Source: Saprospiraceae bacterium
GTDB taxonomy: Bacteria; Bacteroidota; Bacteroidia; Chitinophagales; Saprospiraceae
Length of the DNA: 37,962 nt
Assembly: GCA_029252685.1 (NCBI GenBank)
Contig: JAQXAY010000030.1
Location: 1-37,962 of the forward strand
Direction of reading: 5' to 3'
Below the pieces are notes generated by a model. That model saw only the letters and a list, made by a program, of their open reading frames with translations, was not told where the DNA came from and did not search any database. A program made the position numbers and the translations under genes. Positions 1 through 8,022 of this stretch are shown piece by piece (positions within the stretch are counted from its first letter, which is position 1; every line of letters begins with the position of its first letter).

Positions 1-820
1 TAGAAGCATCTTCCATCTTGTTCACGATACCATCAACTTTTGATACGATATAATTATAAAAGATCTGAAGAATAATTGCTACGATAAGACCAAATACTGT
101 AGTCAATAGGGCAACTTTAATACCACCCGCTACTACTGTAGGTGAGATATCTCCAGCCGCTTCAATATCATCGAATGCACCGATCATACCAATTACCGTA
201 CCCATGAAACCAAGCATTGGAGCCACAGCGATAAATAGTGAAATCCAAATCAAACCTTTTTCTAAAAGTCCCATCTGAACACCACCGTAAGCAACGATCG
301 CTTTTTCAACAGCTTCAGGACCGCTTCCAGCATTTTTCAAACCTTCGTAAAGGATAGATGCAGTAGGTCCTTGTGTGGACTTACAAACCTCCATAGCACC
401 TTCAAGGTCATCAGCCTTAAGACGATCATCAATTTTTCCTAAAAGTTTATCAGTATTAACTGAAGCAATATTTAGTGTAATAATACGCTCAATACAGAAC
501 GCAAGACCTAAAATCAAGGCAATCAATACAAGTGACATAAACTCGTATCCACCTTCGATGAATTTTTCTTTCAAAACCTGAAATCCTCCTGGCTCTTCAA
601 CTACTTCTTCAGTAGCATCTACAGACATCTCTTCAGCAGGAGCAGCTTCCTCAGCCATTGCCGCTGTAGTATCCATAGCAGCATCTTCCATAGTGGAATC
701 AACAGCTTCAGCAGCGGTTTCCAAATCAGTGTTCTCTTGTTCTCCGTCCTGAGCAAAAGACGCTTGAGCAGTCATTGTCACAAGCCCTAATACAAAAAGT
801 AACGCAAATAACTTTCGCAT
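1..820 (-). CDS. MotA/TolQ/ExbB-family proton channel protein, 3' end off the window
   Basis: Translating the minus strand from the ATG at 818-820 gives an open frame of 273 codons to the window edge, so only the C-terminus is missing. Residues 1-24 look like a signal peptide (hydrophobic stretch, then ASFAQ). Residues 25-77 form an Ala/Glu/Asp-rich acidic segment. Transmembrane segments follow at about 95-111, 190-215 and 233-260. The latter two carry the MotA/TolQ/ExbB signature, including APMLGFMGTVIGMIGAF and a later TTVFGLIVAIILQ. Proteins of this family form the proton-conducting pentamer of the inner membrane that energises TonB- or Tol-dependent work at the outer membrane. ExbD-type genes usually follow, which here would lie beyond position 1. 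Family assignment is firm. Whether the partner is TonB, Tol or a gliding motor cannot be told. Confidence 0.9.
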   Translation of the reverse strand, partial: MRKLFALLFVLGLVTMTAQASFAQDGEQENTDLETAAEAVDSTMEDAAMDTTAAMAEEAAPAEEMSVDATEEVVEEPGGFQVLKEKFIEGGYEFMSLVLIALILGLAFCIERIITLNIASVNTDKLLGKIDDRLKADDLEGAMEVCKSTQGPTASILYEGLKNAGSGPEAVEKAIVAYGGVQMGLLEKGLIWISLFIAVAPMLGFMGTVIGMIGAFDDIEAAGDISPTVVAGGIKVALLTTVFGLIVAIILQIFYNYIVSKVDGIVNKMEDAS

Positions 821-900
821 AGCTAGATAGTTTAACGAATTGTTTTTACAATTAGTGGTTATAAATAAAATGTGATATGCCTTGAGCTAAGAAAACAATA

Positions 901-991
901 TGGCGGAGAGAGCGGGATTCGAACCCGCGATACCCTTTTGGAGTATACACGCTTTCCAAGCGTGCGCCTTAAGCCACTCGGCCACCTCTCC
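901..991 (-). tRNA. tRNA-Ser (anticodon GGA)
   Basis: The minus strand reads as a complete class II tRNA. The 7-bp acceptor stem pairs GGAGAGG with TCTCTCC (last pair G-T), followed by a G discriminator and an encoded CCA (901-903). The anticodon stem CACGC/GCGTG holds loop TTGGAAA, so the anticodon is GGA (serine codons UCC/UCU). A long variable arm (ATAC.../...GTAT) is typical of tRNA-Ser. The T arm is GCGGG-TTCGAAT-CCCGC. Confidence 0.97.
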
Positions 992-1178
992 AACTTCAAA
1001 AGTTCGCTCTACAAGACTATCTTGAATTTGTGACGCAATCGTGCTTGCATCCAACAATAGCGTAAAAATTGAAAAAAGAACTGAATTATCAAAAGAATAA
1101 TTAATTAAATATAAACTCAGTTCACTCTTTTATTCAATGTTCACATATCAGATGCAATAAATAACAATTTGGTTGTGC

Positions 1179-1943
1179 TCATATTTTAAAAATTCTTGAA
1201 GCATTTTCGCTGGTAATCCTTGCAAGCTCTTCTAATGGAACTTGCTTAATATCAGCCAACTTCTGAGCAATATAGGCAATAAAGGCAGATTCATTTCGCT
1301 TTCCTCTTTTGGGAGTAGGTGATAAATAAGGAGAATCAGTTTCAAGAACAAGGTGCTTTAGAGGAATTTTTTCCAAAACTTCAGAAAGTCCACTTTTTTT
1401 AAAAGTAAGTACCCCTCCTATTCCAAGATTGAATCCAAGATCAATAATTTGCTTTGCTTCTTCGTAGCTCCCACCAAAACAATGAAATATTCCTCTGGAC
1501 CTCCCTGAGCCGTAATCTTTCAAAACATCAATCAATAGCTGAGTGGTCTCTCTAGAATGAATTATAATTGGAATATCCAGTTTTTCAGCCCATTCAACTT
1601 GCATAAGGAATGCCGCCTCCTGTTCTTTCTTGTATGTCTTATCCCAATACAAATCCATACCAATCTCTCCAATAGCAACAAAAGAACGTTTATCTAACTC
1701 GGATTTGATTTGTTCCAGGACTTGCTTGTAGTCCGCAGCAACTGAACAGGGATGCAAACCCATCATAGGGTGCATTTGCCCTGGATAAGCCGCTTCCAAA
1801 GCATACATCCCATCTATTGAATCCAAGTCTATATTGGGGAGAAAAAAATGCTCTACGCCCACATCCAATGCCCGTTGAATCATCTCTGTTCTATCTTCTT
1901 CAAATTGATTGGCATATAAATGCGTATGTGTATCGATCAACAT
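1179..1943 (-). CDS. tatD: TatD-family metal-dependent hydrolase (DNase)
   Basis: This 254-residue protein has the usual TatD length and all its metal ligands: H6 and H8 in DTHTH, E93 in GEIGMD, H129 in IIIHSRE, H154 in FHCFGG, and D203 in LETDSPYLSP. The family forms a TIM barrel with a two-metal centre. E. coli TatD is a 3'-5' exonuclease acting on single-stranded DNA and RNA, implicated in DNA repair and RNA turnover, and is cytosolic. The gene stands alone on the minus strand. It is divergent from the RNase H gene across a 99-nt spacer that carries a good Bacteroidota promoter for tatD. Which member of the TatD/YcfH/YjjV set it corresponds to is not certain. Confidence 0.93.
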   Translation of the reverse strand: MLIDTHTHLYANQFEEDRTEMIQRALDVGVEHFFLPNIDLDSIDGMYALEAAYPGQMHPMMGLHPCSVAADYKQVLEQIKSELDKRSFVAIGEIGMDLYWDKTYKKEQEAAFLMQVEWAEKLDIPIIIHSRETTQLLIDVLKDYGSGRSRGIFHCFGGSYEEAKQIIDLGFNLGIGGVLTFKKSGLSEVLEKIPLKHLVLETDSPYLSPTPKRGKRNESAFIAYIAQKLADIKQVPLEELARITSENASRIFKI

Positions 1944-1977
1944 ATTTTATATTTTTAAGCACTTTGCTTTGTTGGCA

Positions 1978-2010
1978 CAAAAATATTCACAATTTTGTTG
2001 TTTATTCAAA
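1978..2010 (-). promoter_or_regulatory. Bacteroidota-type promoter of tatD
   Basis: On the minus strand, TTTG (2007-2010) is followed after 21 nt by TATTTTTG (1978-1985). This matches the Bacteroidota -33 TTG / -7 TAnnTTTG consensus. It lies 35 nt upstream of the tatD ATG, in the spacer shared with the divergent RNase H gene. Confidence 0.6.
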
Positions 2011-2042
2011 AGAAGAGGAAATAAAATATCATAAACTTATAA

Positions 2043-2663
2043 ATGGCTAAAAAACAAAAGTATTACGTTGTTTGGGTAGGTGCGAAACCTGGTATTTACA
2101 ATTCTTGGCCTGACTGTCAAAAACAAGTTGCTGGCTTTCCTAAAGCCCGGTATAAATCCTTTGAATCTAAGCTGGAAGCAGAACTTGCTCTAAAAAAAGG
2201 CTATAGTATCTCCTCCAAATCTTCAAAACAAAAATCATCGACATCAAATCCTCGGTCCAATATAAATTACATAACTATATCAGTAGATGCAGCTTGCAGC
2301 GGTAATCCTGGAAAAATGGAATATCAAGGAGTGGACACCAAATCCGGCAAACAATATTTTCATTTTGCTTCAAAACTTGGCACCAACAACATTGGTGAGT
2401 TTCTTGCTATAGTCCATGGACTATCGTTTTTAAAGAAACAAAACTCTAAACGAGCGATCTATACGGACTCAAAAAGTGCAATGAGTTGGGTTAGAAACAA
2501 AAAATGTAAAACAACACTTGAACGAAATACACAGACTGAAGAGTTATATAAATTGATCGAGCGTGCAGAAATTTGGCTCAAGCAAAATACTTACAACACA
2601 GAAATATTAAAATGGGACACAAAATCTTGGGGAGAGATACCTGCTGATTTTGGCCGGAAATAA
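2043..2663 (+). CDS. Ribonuclease H with N-terminal viroplasmin domain
   Basis: The 206-residue protein has two parts. Residues 1-50 match the caulimovirus viroplasmin / RNase H1 N-terminal domain (KYYVVWVGAKPGIYNSW, then FPKARYKSF), which binds RNA-DNA hybrids. After a Ser/Lys-rich linker (55-72) comes a type 1 RNase H fold. Its catalytic carboxylates are visible: D82 (VDAACSGNPG), E119 (NNIGEFLAI), D142 (YTDSKSA) and D202 (PADFGRK). It should cut the RNA strand of RNA-DNA hybrids (primer and R-loop removal). The gene ends 6 nt before the next gene on the same strand, so the two are probably co-transcribed. Confidence 0.9.
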   Translation: MAKKQKYYVVWVGAKPGIYNSWPDCQKQVAGFPKARYKSFESKLEAELALKKGYSISSKSSKQKSSTSNPRSNINYITISVDAACSGNPGKMEYQGVDTKSGKQYFHFASKLGTNNIGEFLAIVHGLSFLKKQNSKRAIYTDSKSAMSWVRNKKCKTTLERNTQTEELYKLIERAEIWLKQNTYNTEILKWDTKSWGEIPADFGRK

Positions 2664-2669
2664 TAAAAT

Positions 2670-3752
2670 ATGCTAGAAAGTTGGACATCAGTGGTTTCTA
2701 AAAAAATCTTGGAAAGATCCTATTCGGACTTCAGTTTAAAACAAAATATTTCAATCTTCCAAAAGCCAAAATTCAAGCTCAAGAAAGAACGTATTGCACT
2801 GATTGGCTGCAATGATGGTCTACTAGATGCCGTACGTCCAATCCTATATGCTTTTGCTGGCAATTTTGGTGAAAACAATATCGCAGATTTAGGAAACCTT
2901 AAAAACCTAGACGCAGATCACAACCCTCAATTAATGCAGGATCTGGTAGATGCAGGAATAACTCCTATAGTGGTATCTGCAACAGCGAGTCAACTGCATT
3001 CTCACCTTGTCTCTTCAATAAAGAACAAGAAAAAAATACATTGTAGCCTTATCGACGAGACTGTCCCTACTAAAGCGCAAGGGCCAATAGATCAACGATT
3101 ATTATTCCCAATAGCTACAAATAAAATACAATGGCCCAATCAGTTCAAGATACTAGGGATTCAAAAGCATCAAGTAGCCGCAAAACAAATACAAGAAGCG
3201 GAAAAAAACAATCTACGCTTATTTAGACTAGGCGGTCTAAAAACGGATCTTACGATGGCAGAACCTCTCTTAAGAGATACGAATGTCCTAGGGTTCAATG
3301 GTAGGGTTCTAAAATCCAGTGAAACACAAGACAAAGAAAATCACTCACCATCGGGTCTAAGCATTGATCAGGCCTGTCAGCTAATGCGCTATGCGGGCAT
3401 CAATGAGCAAATGCAATTTGTAAATATTTATGGATTCGATGATAGGTTTGCTCCAAACCCTACAACCGCTCATGCAGTAGCTCAATTAATTTGGTATTTC
3501 CTAGACGGTTTCTTTGATCAAAAAGGAGATTATCCAGTTGATAAGCGAAAATTGAAGTCATATGTAGTAGATCTCAAATACGATAACCTTAATATTAGTT
3601 TCTGGAAATCAAAAAAGTCAGGTAGATGGTGGGTTGAAGTACCAAGAACTAAAGGGAAGTCAGTACTTATGCCATGTAGTCAAAAGGAATATGAAAGTTG
3701 TGCAGCAGGAATTCTGAGCGACAACCTTGTAGAGTTGCTAGAGTTATTCTAA
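2670..3752 (+). CDS. Degenerate arginase/formimidoylglutamase-family protein
   Basis: The 360-residue protein resembles the Bacteroidota arginase/formimidoylglutamase-like family. The recognisable parts are a C-terminal half with PSGLSIDQACQLMRYAG (compare the PGGLS...ALMRYAG region of ureohydrolases), followed by NIYGFDDRFAPNPTTAHAVA at about 275-294. The metal-binding motifs of active enzymes (GGDHS, DAHxD, SxDxD) are not there: the GGDHS position reads SATASQLH and the SxDxD region reads GFNGRV. It is therefore unlikely to hydrolyse arginine or formimidoylglutamate. It probably has a structural or binding role that is unknown. It follows the RNase H gene by 6 nt, and its TAA abuts the murF stop codon with no gap. 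Family membership is inferred from motifs read by eye. Confidence 0.6.
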   Translation: MLESWTSVVSKKILERSYSDFSLKQNISIFQKPKFKLKKERIALIGCNDGLLDAVRPILYAFAGNFGENNIADLGNLKNLDADHNPQLMQDLVDAGITPIVVSATASQLHSHLVSSIKNKKKIHCSLIDETVPTKAQGPIDQRLLFPIATNKIQWPNQFKILGIQKHQVAAKQIQEAEKNNLRLFRLGGLKTDLTMAEPLLRDTNVLGFNGRVLKSSETQDKENHSPSGLSIDQACQLMRYAGINEQMQFVNIYGFDDRFAPNPTTAHAVAQLIWYFLDGFFDQKGDYPVDKRKLKSYVVDLKYDNLNISFWKSKKSGRWWVEVPRTKGKSVLMPCSQKEYESCAAGILSDNLVELLELF

Positions 3753-5057
3753 TCAATCCAATAATCGCTCTAAACCTATGCCCCTCGATCCTTTTAATAG
3801 AATTACTAATCCATTTAAATCCTGTAAATCAAACCAAGATTTCGTTGCTTGAACATCCTCAAAGTGAAGCATTTCTTTTGGTAAGGAGACTTTGCCGAAC
3901 TCCTCCCCTACAAGCACACATTGAGCTTCTAGATTTCGAATCAAATCAACAATATCCTGATGTGCCTTTTTTGAGAAATCACCTAACTCCTTCATATCTC
4001 CGAGAATCAATAGCTTTTTTCCTTTCAAACTCTTTAAAAAGGATTGAATAGAAACTAACATACTATCTGGATTTGCATTATAGGCATCCTTAAAGATCCT
4101 AGCACCTTTATACTCTACTAACTGAGATCTGTTATCAGAAGGAATATAAGTACCTACAGCATCTAGAATACTGTCTATACTTACCTTAAAGTAATGGCCA
4201 ATCGCGATAGCTGCTGCTATATTTTCAGCATTATACTTACCCTGAATATTCGTCCTTAAATTATATATCTTATAGTTTTCATCTAAAAGATCAATGTTTA
4301 TAAATGGAGCAGAGCTATTTAACTTAATATTATAAAAATCATCTTGAAGCGAATCCTTCAGTCCATATCCAATCTTTCGATTGATCTTAGCAGCTAATTC
4401 CACTAAGTTCGCATCACCAATGTTATAGAAAAATGTACCATTGTTCTCAAGTAGATAATCTAACAACTCTCCTTTTCCTTTTTTAACGCCTTCTATCCCG
4501 CCAAAGCCCTCAAGGTGAGCTTTGCCAATATTAGTGATAAGGCCATGGCTAGGCTGAGCAATCGAACACAAAAATTCAATCTCCTTCTGATGATTAGCCC
4601 CCATCTCAATCACAGCAACCTCATGCTTTTCTTCTAAATCCAAAAGGGTCAAAGGTACACCGATATGATTATTAAAGTTACCCTTCGTAAAATGAGTTTG
4701 ATACCTTTTAGAGAGGGTTTTTGCTATAAGCTCTTTACTTGTAGTCTTTCCATTTGATCCTGTTAGACCAATGACGGGTATGTGAAATCGTTGTCGATAA
4801 TCTCGAGCCAAATTCTGAAGAGCAGTCAAACCATCCTTTACAAGGATACAATTTTCAGGAATTGCATATTGCTCCTCATCCACTACGGCAAAAGTAGCCC
4901 CTTTTTTCAAAGCTTCTTGTGCGTATGTATTACCATTAAAGCTAGCGCCTTTTAGTGCAAAAAAAATAGAACCTGGAATAATGTTGCGACTGTCGGTTGA
5001 CACCTTTCGAAGTTCTAGAAATGTATTTAGGATTAAATTACGGTTAGCTTGGTTCAT
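3753..5057 (-). CDS. murF: UDP-N-acetylmuramoyl-tripeptide--D-alanyl-D-alanine ligase
   Basis: MurF adds D-Ala-D-Ala to UDP-MurNAc-tripeptide in the cytosol, the last soluble step of peptidoglycan precursor synthesis, using ATP. The 434-residue protein shows the Mur ligase series. There is an N-terminal substrate domain (STDSRNIIPGSIFFALKG, about 20-37). The ATP-binding P-loop is GLTGSNGKTT (97-106). VIEMGANHQKEI follows at 149-160, then GKYNAENIAAA (273-283). The MurF hallmark YNANPDSM is at 326-333, and GDMKELG at 353-359. It lies downstream of gldJ on the same strand but behind a terminator-like hairpin. It converges with the arginase-like gene with abutting stop codons. Confidence 0.96.
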   Translation of the reverse strand: MNQANRNLILNTFLELRKVSTDSRNIIPGSIFFALKGASFNGNTYAQEALKKGATFAVVDEEQYAIPENCILVKDGLTALQNLARDYRQRFHIPVIGLTGSNGKTTSKELIAKTLSKRYQTHFTKGNFNNHIGVPLTLLDLEEKHEVAVIEMGANHQKEIEFLCSIAQPSHGLITNIGKAHLEGFGGIEGVKKGKGELLDYLLENNGTFFYNIGDANLVELAAKINRKIGYGLKDSLQDDFYNIKLNSSAPFINIDLLDENYKIYNLRTNIQGKYNAENIAAAIAIGHYFKVSIDSILDAVGTYIPSDNRSQLVEYKGARIFKDAYNANPDSMLVSIQSFLKSLKGKKLLILGDMKELGDFSKKAHQDIVDLIRNLEAQCVLVGEEFGKVSLPKEMLHFEDVQATKSWFDLQDLNGLVILLKGSRGIGLERLLD

Positions 5058-5108
5058 AATGTATTGGCAATTTCAACATTCCGAATATAAATATACTTCG
5101 GAAAATTC

Positions 5109-5145
5109 AAAAAAAAAGTCCTTCCGACAAACGAAAGGACTTTTT
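5109..5145 (-). terminator. Intrinsic terminator after gldJ
   Basis: GTCCTT (5118-5123) pairs with AAGGAC (5135-5140) around an 11-nt loop. It is flanked by nine A on the left (5109-5117) and five T on the right, giving an 11-bp extended stem with a T-run on the minus-strand transcript. It lies 16 nt after the gldJ stop and 51 nt before murF, so murF may need its own promoter or read-through. Confidence 0.8.
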
Positions 5146-5160
5146 AAAAGCTAGATCGGA

Positions 5161-6660
5161 TTATTTATATCTTCTCTTAACTTTTGATTTTTTAACATCA
5201 AACTCGTTTCCACCTTTTTCAGATGTAACATCCGGTGAACCAGTTCTTGTCATAGCACAACGGAAACCAATTGTACGGTCAGCTTTGTCTTCCTCTTTAA
5301 ATCTACGTGCGCCAGGAGACAACCAGTAAGCTCTATCAGCCCATGATCCACCTTTGATTACACGTGATTTGTTGGAAATAAGTGTTGCTACTCCATATTC
5401 GTAGATAGACTTAGATTGCTCATCACCATCTAGGTAATCATGTACCATACCTTTACGGTAATTCTCACGATCTGAAGCTTCTTCGTCCGTTACATATCTA
5501 TATTGGATTTTTCCTAATGAATCTTTTTCAACGATTTCACCATCTTCCATAACTTTCGTTTTGAAACGGTTTCCACGGTAAGAATTCAAATCCTGGTTGT
5601 CAACATCAGAAAGTGATGCAGAAGTCATTGGACGATAAATATCAGCAACCCACTCAGAAACATTACCCGCCATGTGGTATAGACCAAAATCATTCGGCAT
5701 TGATGTTCTTGCAGGAGCAGTGATATGTGCACGGTCATTAAGACGACCTGACATACCCATATAATCACCTCGACCTTTCTTAAAGTTAGCAAGGATCTTA
5801 CCTTGAGACTTATCTCTTCTTTGGTACCTTACAGTATTTCCATCCCAAGGATAAAGTCTTCTGTCAGTGATATTTTCGTGCAGTTCAGATTCCATCTTTC
5901 CAATAAGTGCAAGAGCAGCATATTCCCACTCTGCTTCAGTTGGAAGTCTGTAAGAAGGCAATAGAATACCATCTTCGAAACGAACAGAACGTTCTCCACC
6001 AGTAGCTTTATCTTCAAGATTTTTACGAACAGAACCATCATACTGTCCTAACAAGTAAGACTCCGTATTAAAGTTATCCGCATCTCTTTGCTCAGGATTC
6101 AAATTAAGAATACCTTTTTCTACAAGAATCATCTCGTTTGTACGATCTGTTCTCCAGTTACAGTATTCACTAGCTTGCAACCAATTAACACCAACTACTG
6201 GATAATTATCATATGCAGGGTGACGGAAATAAGTCTCAACAAAAGGTTCGTTGAATGCTAGTTCTTCACGCCATACAAGTGTATCCGGGTGTGCACCTTT
6301 CCATACATCAGGATAATTTTCGCCAAATACACGCTTTAGCCAAAATAGATATTCCCGGTATGCGGAGTTTGTAACCTCCGTTTCATCCATATAGAATGAT
6401 GATACTGTTACTCTACGTGGAACATTGTTCCATTCGTAAGTTACATCTTGCTCAGTTAGACCCATTGTGAAGGTACCACCTTCAATCAATACTAGGTTCG
6501 GACCTGTAGCTTGTCCTTGGTAATCGAGTTTTTCAAAACCACCCCATTCCTGATCATTATACGCCCAACCAGTAGTGGCAGAACGTTCTTTAGGGCCACA
6601 TGATGATAATGCAACCACAGCAAACAGAAATAATGGGCTTAACTTCAACAGATTCTTCAT
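5161..6660 (-). CDS. gldJ: Gliding motility / type IX secretion lipoprotein GldJ
   Basis: The 499-residue protein begins with a lipoprotein signal peptide ending in the lipobox L18-S-S-C21. From about residue 55 it has a formylglycine-generating-enzyme-like (FGE-sulfatase/SUMF1) fold: LIEGGTFTMG (58-67), SFYMDETEVTN (88-98), VGVNWLQASEYCNW, a mid-protein LPTEAEWEYAA, and near the C-terminus KGGSWADRAYWL and RTIGFRCA. GldJ and GldK share this fold. The WNN-P segment (78-81) before SFYMDETEVTN, and the porU/porV neighbours, favour GldJ. In Flavobacterium, GldJ is an outer-membrane lipoprotein required for gliding and for stability of GldK and the type IX secretion machinery. It has a promoter just upstream and a terminator after it. 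Confidence 0.88.
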   Translation of the reverse strand: MKNLLKLSPLFLFAVVALSSCGPKERSATTGWAYNDQEWGGFEKLDYQGQATGPNLVLIEGGTFTMGLTEQDVTYEWNNVPRRVTVSSFYMDETEVTNSAYREYLFWLKRVFGENYPDVWKGAHPDTLVWREELAFNEPFVETYFRHPAYDNYPVVGVNWLQASEYCNWRTDRTNEMILVEKGILNLNPEQRDADNFNTESYLLGQYDGSVRKNLEDKATGGERSVRFEDGILLPSYRLPTEAEWEYAALALIGKMESELHENITDRRLYPWDGNTVRYQRRDKSQGKILANFKKGRGDYMGMSGRLNDRAHITAPARTSMPNDFGLYHMAGNVSEWVADIYRPMTSASLSDVDNQDLNSYRGNRFKTKVMEDGEIVEKDSLGKIQYRYVTDEEASDRENYRKGMVHDYLDGDEQSKSIYEYGVATLISNKSRVIKGGSWADRAYWLSPGARRFKEEDKADRTIGFRCAMTRTGSPDVTSEKGGNEFDVKKSKVKRRYK

Positions 6661-6694
6661 TGCTAAAAAGCTTTTTTACTATTAAAAGACGAAA

Positions 6695-6723
6695 CAAATA
6701 TAGTGATTTTTTGATCCCACAAA
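6695..6723 (-). promoter_or_regulatory. Bacteroidota-type promoter of gldJ
   Basis: On the minus strand, TTTTG ending at 6720 is followed after 17 nt by TATATTTG (6695-6702), a full TAnnTTTG match. It is 34 nt upstream of the gldJ ATG. The spacer is at the short end of the usual range. Confidence 0.5.
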
Positions 6724-6795
6724 ATATTTCATAAGCAAAAGTCAAAAAAATACAGAAAATAATTCTTGCAAGTACTCGATTACAGCTAATTATAT

Positions 6796-7812
6796 TTATC
6801 GGAATAATTGCAAACAATCAATCGAATTGTATTTTTTTGCTCTACTTTTAAAATAATCACTTTGATCAAACCTAAAAGAAACAGCAATTTCGTGGGCACC
6901 TCCGCTTGAGTATGCCTGTAAAGCCGACACTGTAAAGTCATAAGAATAGCCAAGTTTAAAGATTCCACTTTGCACTCCTACCATCAAAACAGCGGCGTCC
7001 GCATTCGTCCAAGAGTACCTGTACCAGGCTCCTCCGAAGACAAATGATGAACTAATATAAGCACCAGCATTCACTTGACCAAAATCTCCTTGCTTTACTA
7101 TCAGAACATTTGGTGAAATAAACGCGGTTGAATTTCTTTTATTGCCTCTGTTAAGATCGATTTGTGTCCCAAATTGCATAGAAACCATCAATGGCACACC
7201 ATTACTTAATCGATTTTCGTTGAGGAGAATAATCCCGTCATTCCCACGGTTCATATGTCGTAAAGACAAGCCTGCGTATACAGCCTTAGAGGCAAATAAG
7301 ATTCCAGAAGAAATATCAAAATAGTTAGCTTGCAAACTTTCAGGGCGTGCTTCCTCAGAAAAACTTTGGTCGGATACATCTCCTGTGATTGGATCAATTT
7401 GGTCCAAGAAAACATATTTATCCCAATCGTAGAATTTCTGTCCAAAGCCCAATTCTGTACCAAAACGAACCGTCCAATCGTTTCGCATATTCAATTGATA
7501 AGAATAAAGCCCTTTAATCTCAGAAGTTGAAATAAACCCTTCCCCTTGAATATCAGATAATACAAATAAGCCTAGACCACTTTTGGCACTTCTGAAATAA
7601 GTATCAAAACTAGCTGCATAAGTTTGATAAGCATCAAATGATGGCCACTGAAACCTGCTTTGAAGATTAATCCTAGGAGCACCAACACTACCAGTGAAGG
7701 CAGGATTGAGTAAAGTCGGGGACGCATAAAACTGCGAAAAAACAGGATCTTGTGCTTTTGCAGTAGAACAAAAAACTAGGATTAAAACAAACGAGAGTAT
7801 AGAACGAATCAT
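6796..7812 (-). CDS. Type IX secretion membrane protein, PorP/SprF family
   Basis: This is an outer-membrane beta-barrel of the PorP/SprF family. I start it at the ATG at 7810-7812, giving 338 residues and a clean signal peptide (MIRSILSFVLILVFCSTAKAQ, about residues 1-20). An upstream in-frame ATG at 7839 would add nine residues that spoil the signal peptide. After the signal come the family hallmark DPVFSQFYASPTLLNPAFTG, then alternating strands such as SGLGLFVLSDIQGEG, and a terminal GGAHEIAVSFRF. About 20 basic and hydrophilic residues follow the last strand, a short unusual tail. PorP/SprF proteins pair with secreted or surface partners and with the PorK/N ring. This copy lies away from a porKLMN cluster and upstream of gldJ on the same strand. 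Confidence 0.88.
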   Translation of the reverse strand: MIRSILSFVLILVFCSTAKAQDPVFSQFYASPTLLNPAFTGSVGAPRINLQSRFQWPSFDAYQTYAASFDTYFRSAKSGLGLFVLSDIQGEGFISTSEIKGLYSYQLNMRNDWTVRFGTELGFGQKFYDWDKYVFLDQIDPITGDVSDQSFSEEARPESLQANYFDISSGILFASKAVYAGLSLRHMNRGNDGIILLNENRLSNGVPLMVSMQFGTQIDLNRGNKRNSTAFISPNVLIVKQGDFGQVNAGAYISSSFVFGGAWYRYSWTNADAAVLMVGVQSGIFKLGYSYDFTVSALQAYSSGGAHEIAVSFRFDQSDYFKSRAKKYNSIDCLQLFR

Positions 7813-8022
7813 AGTATGCCTATATTTGTGAATATTCAAGTCAGATAACTTGATCGGTTAATATATAAATGCAAATTAATAAAACACAGTACTCGACAAT
7901 CTAATTTTAATATTTGCCCATTAAGAGCATTCGGTTTGTTAAAATTGGAATTCAAAAACTTTACCTATTGTACATGCGTTTTGGATTCATCATACCACTA
8001 ACACTATACCTAAAGTTTGATT

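Noticed and set aside
1078-1133. GAACTGA/TCAGTTC inverted repeat after the tRNA region
   Set aside because: The arms are only 7 bp and are separated by more than 40 AT-rich bases. It is not convincing as a terminator or RNA gene.
3698-4051. Plus-strand open frame of about 117 codons over the murF 3' end
   Set aside because: It lies antisense to well-conserved murF sequence and shows no protein-like motif.
5161-6660. GldK rather than GldJ
   Set aside because: Both share the FGE-like fold, but the WNN-P segment before SFYMDETEVTN and the porU/porV context fit GldJ. No gldL, gldM or gldN follows.
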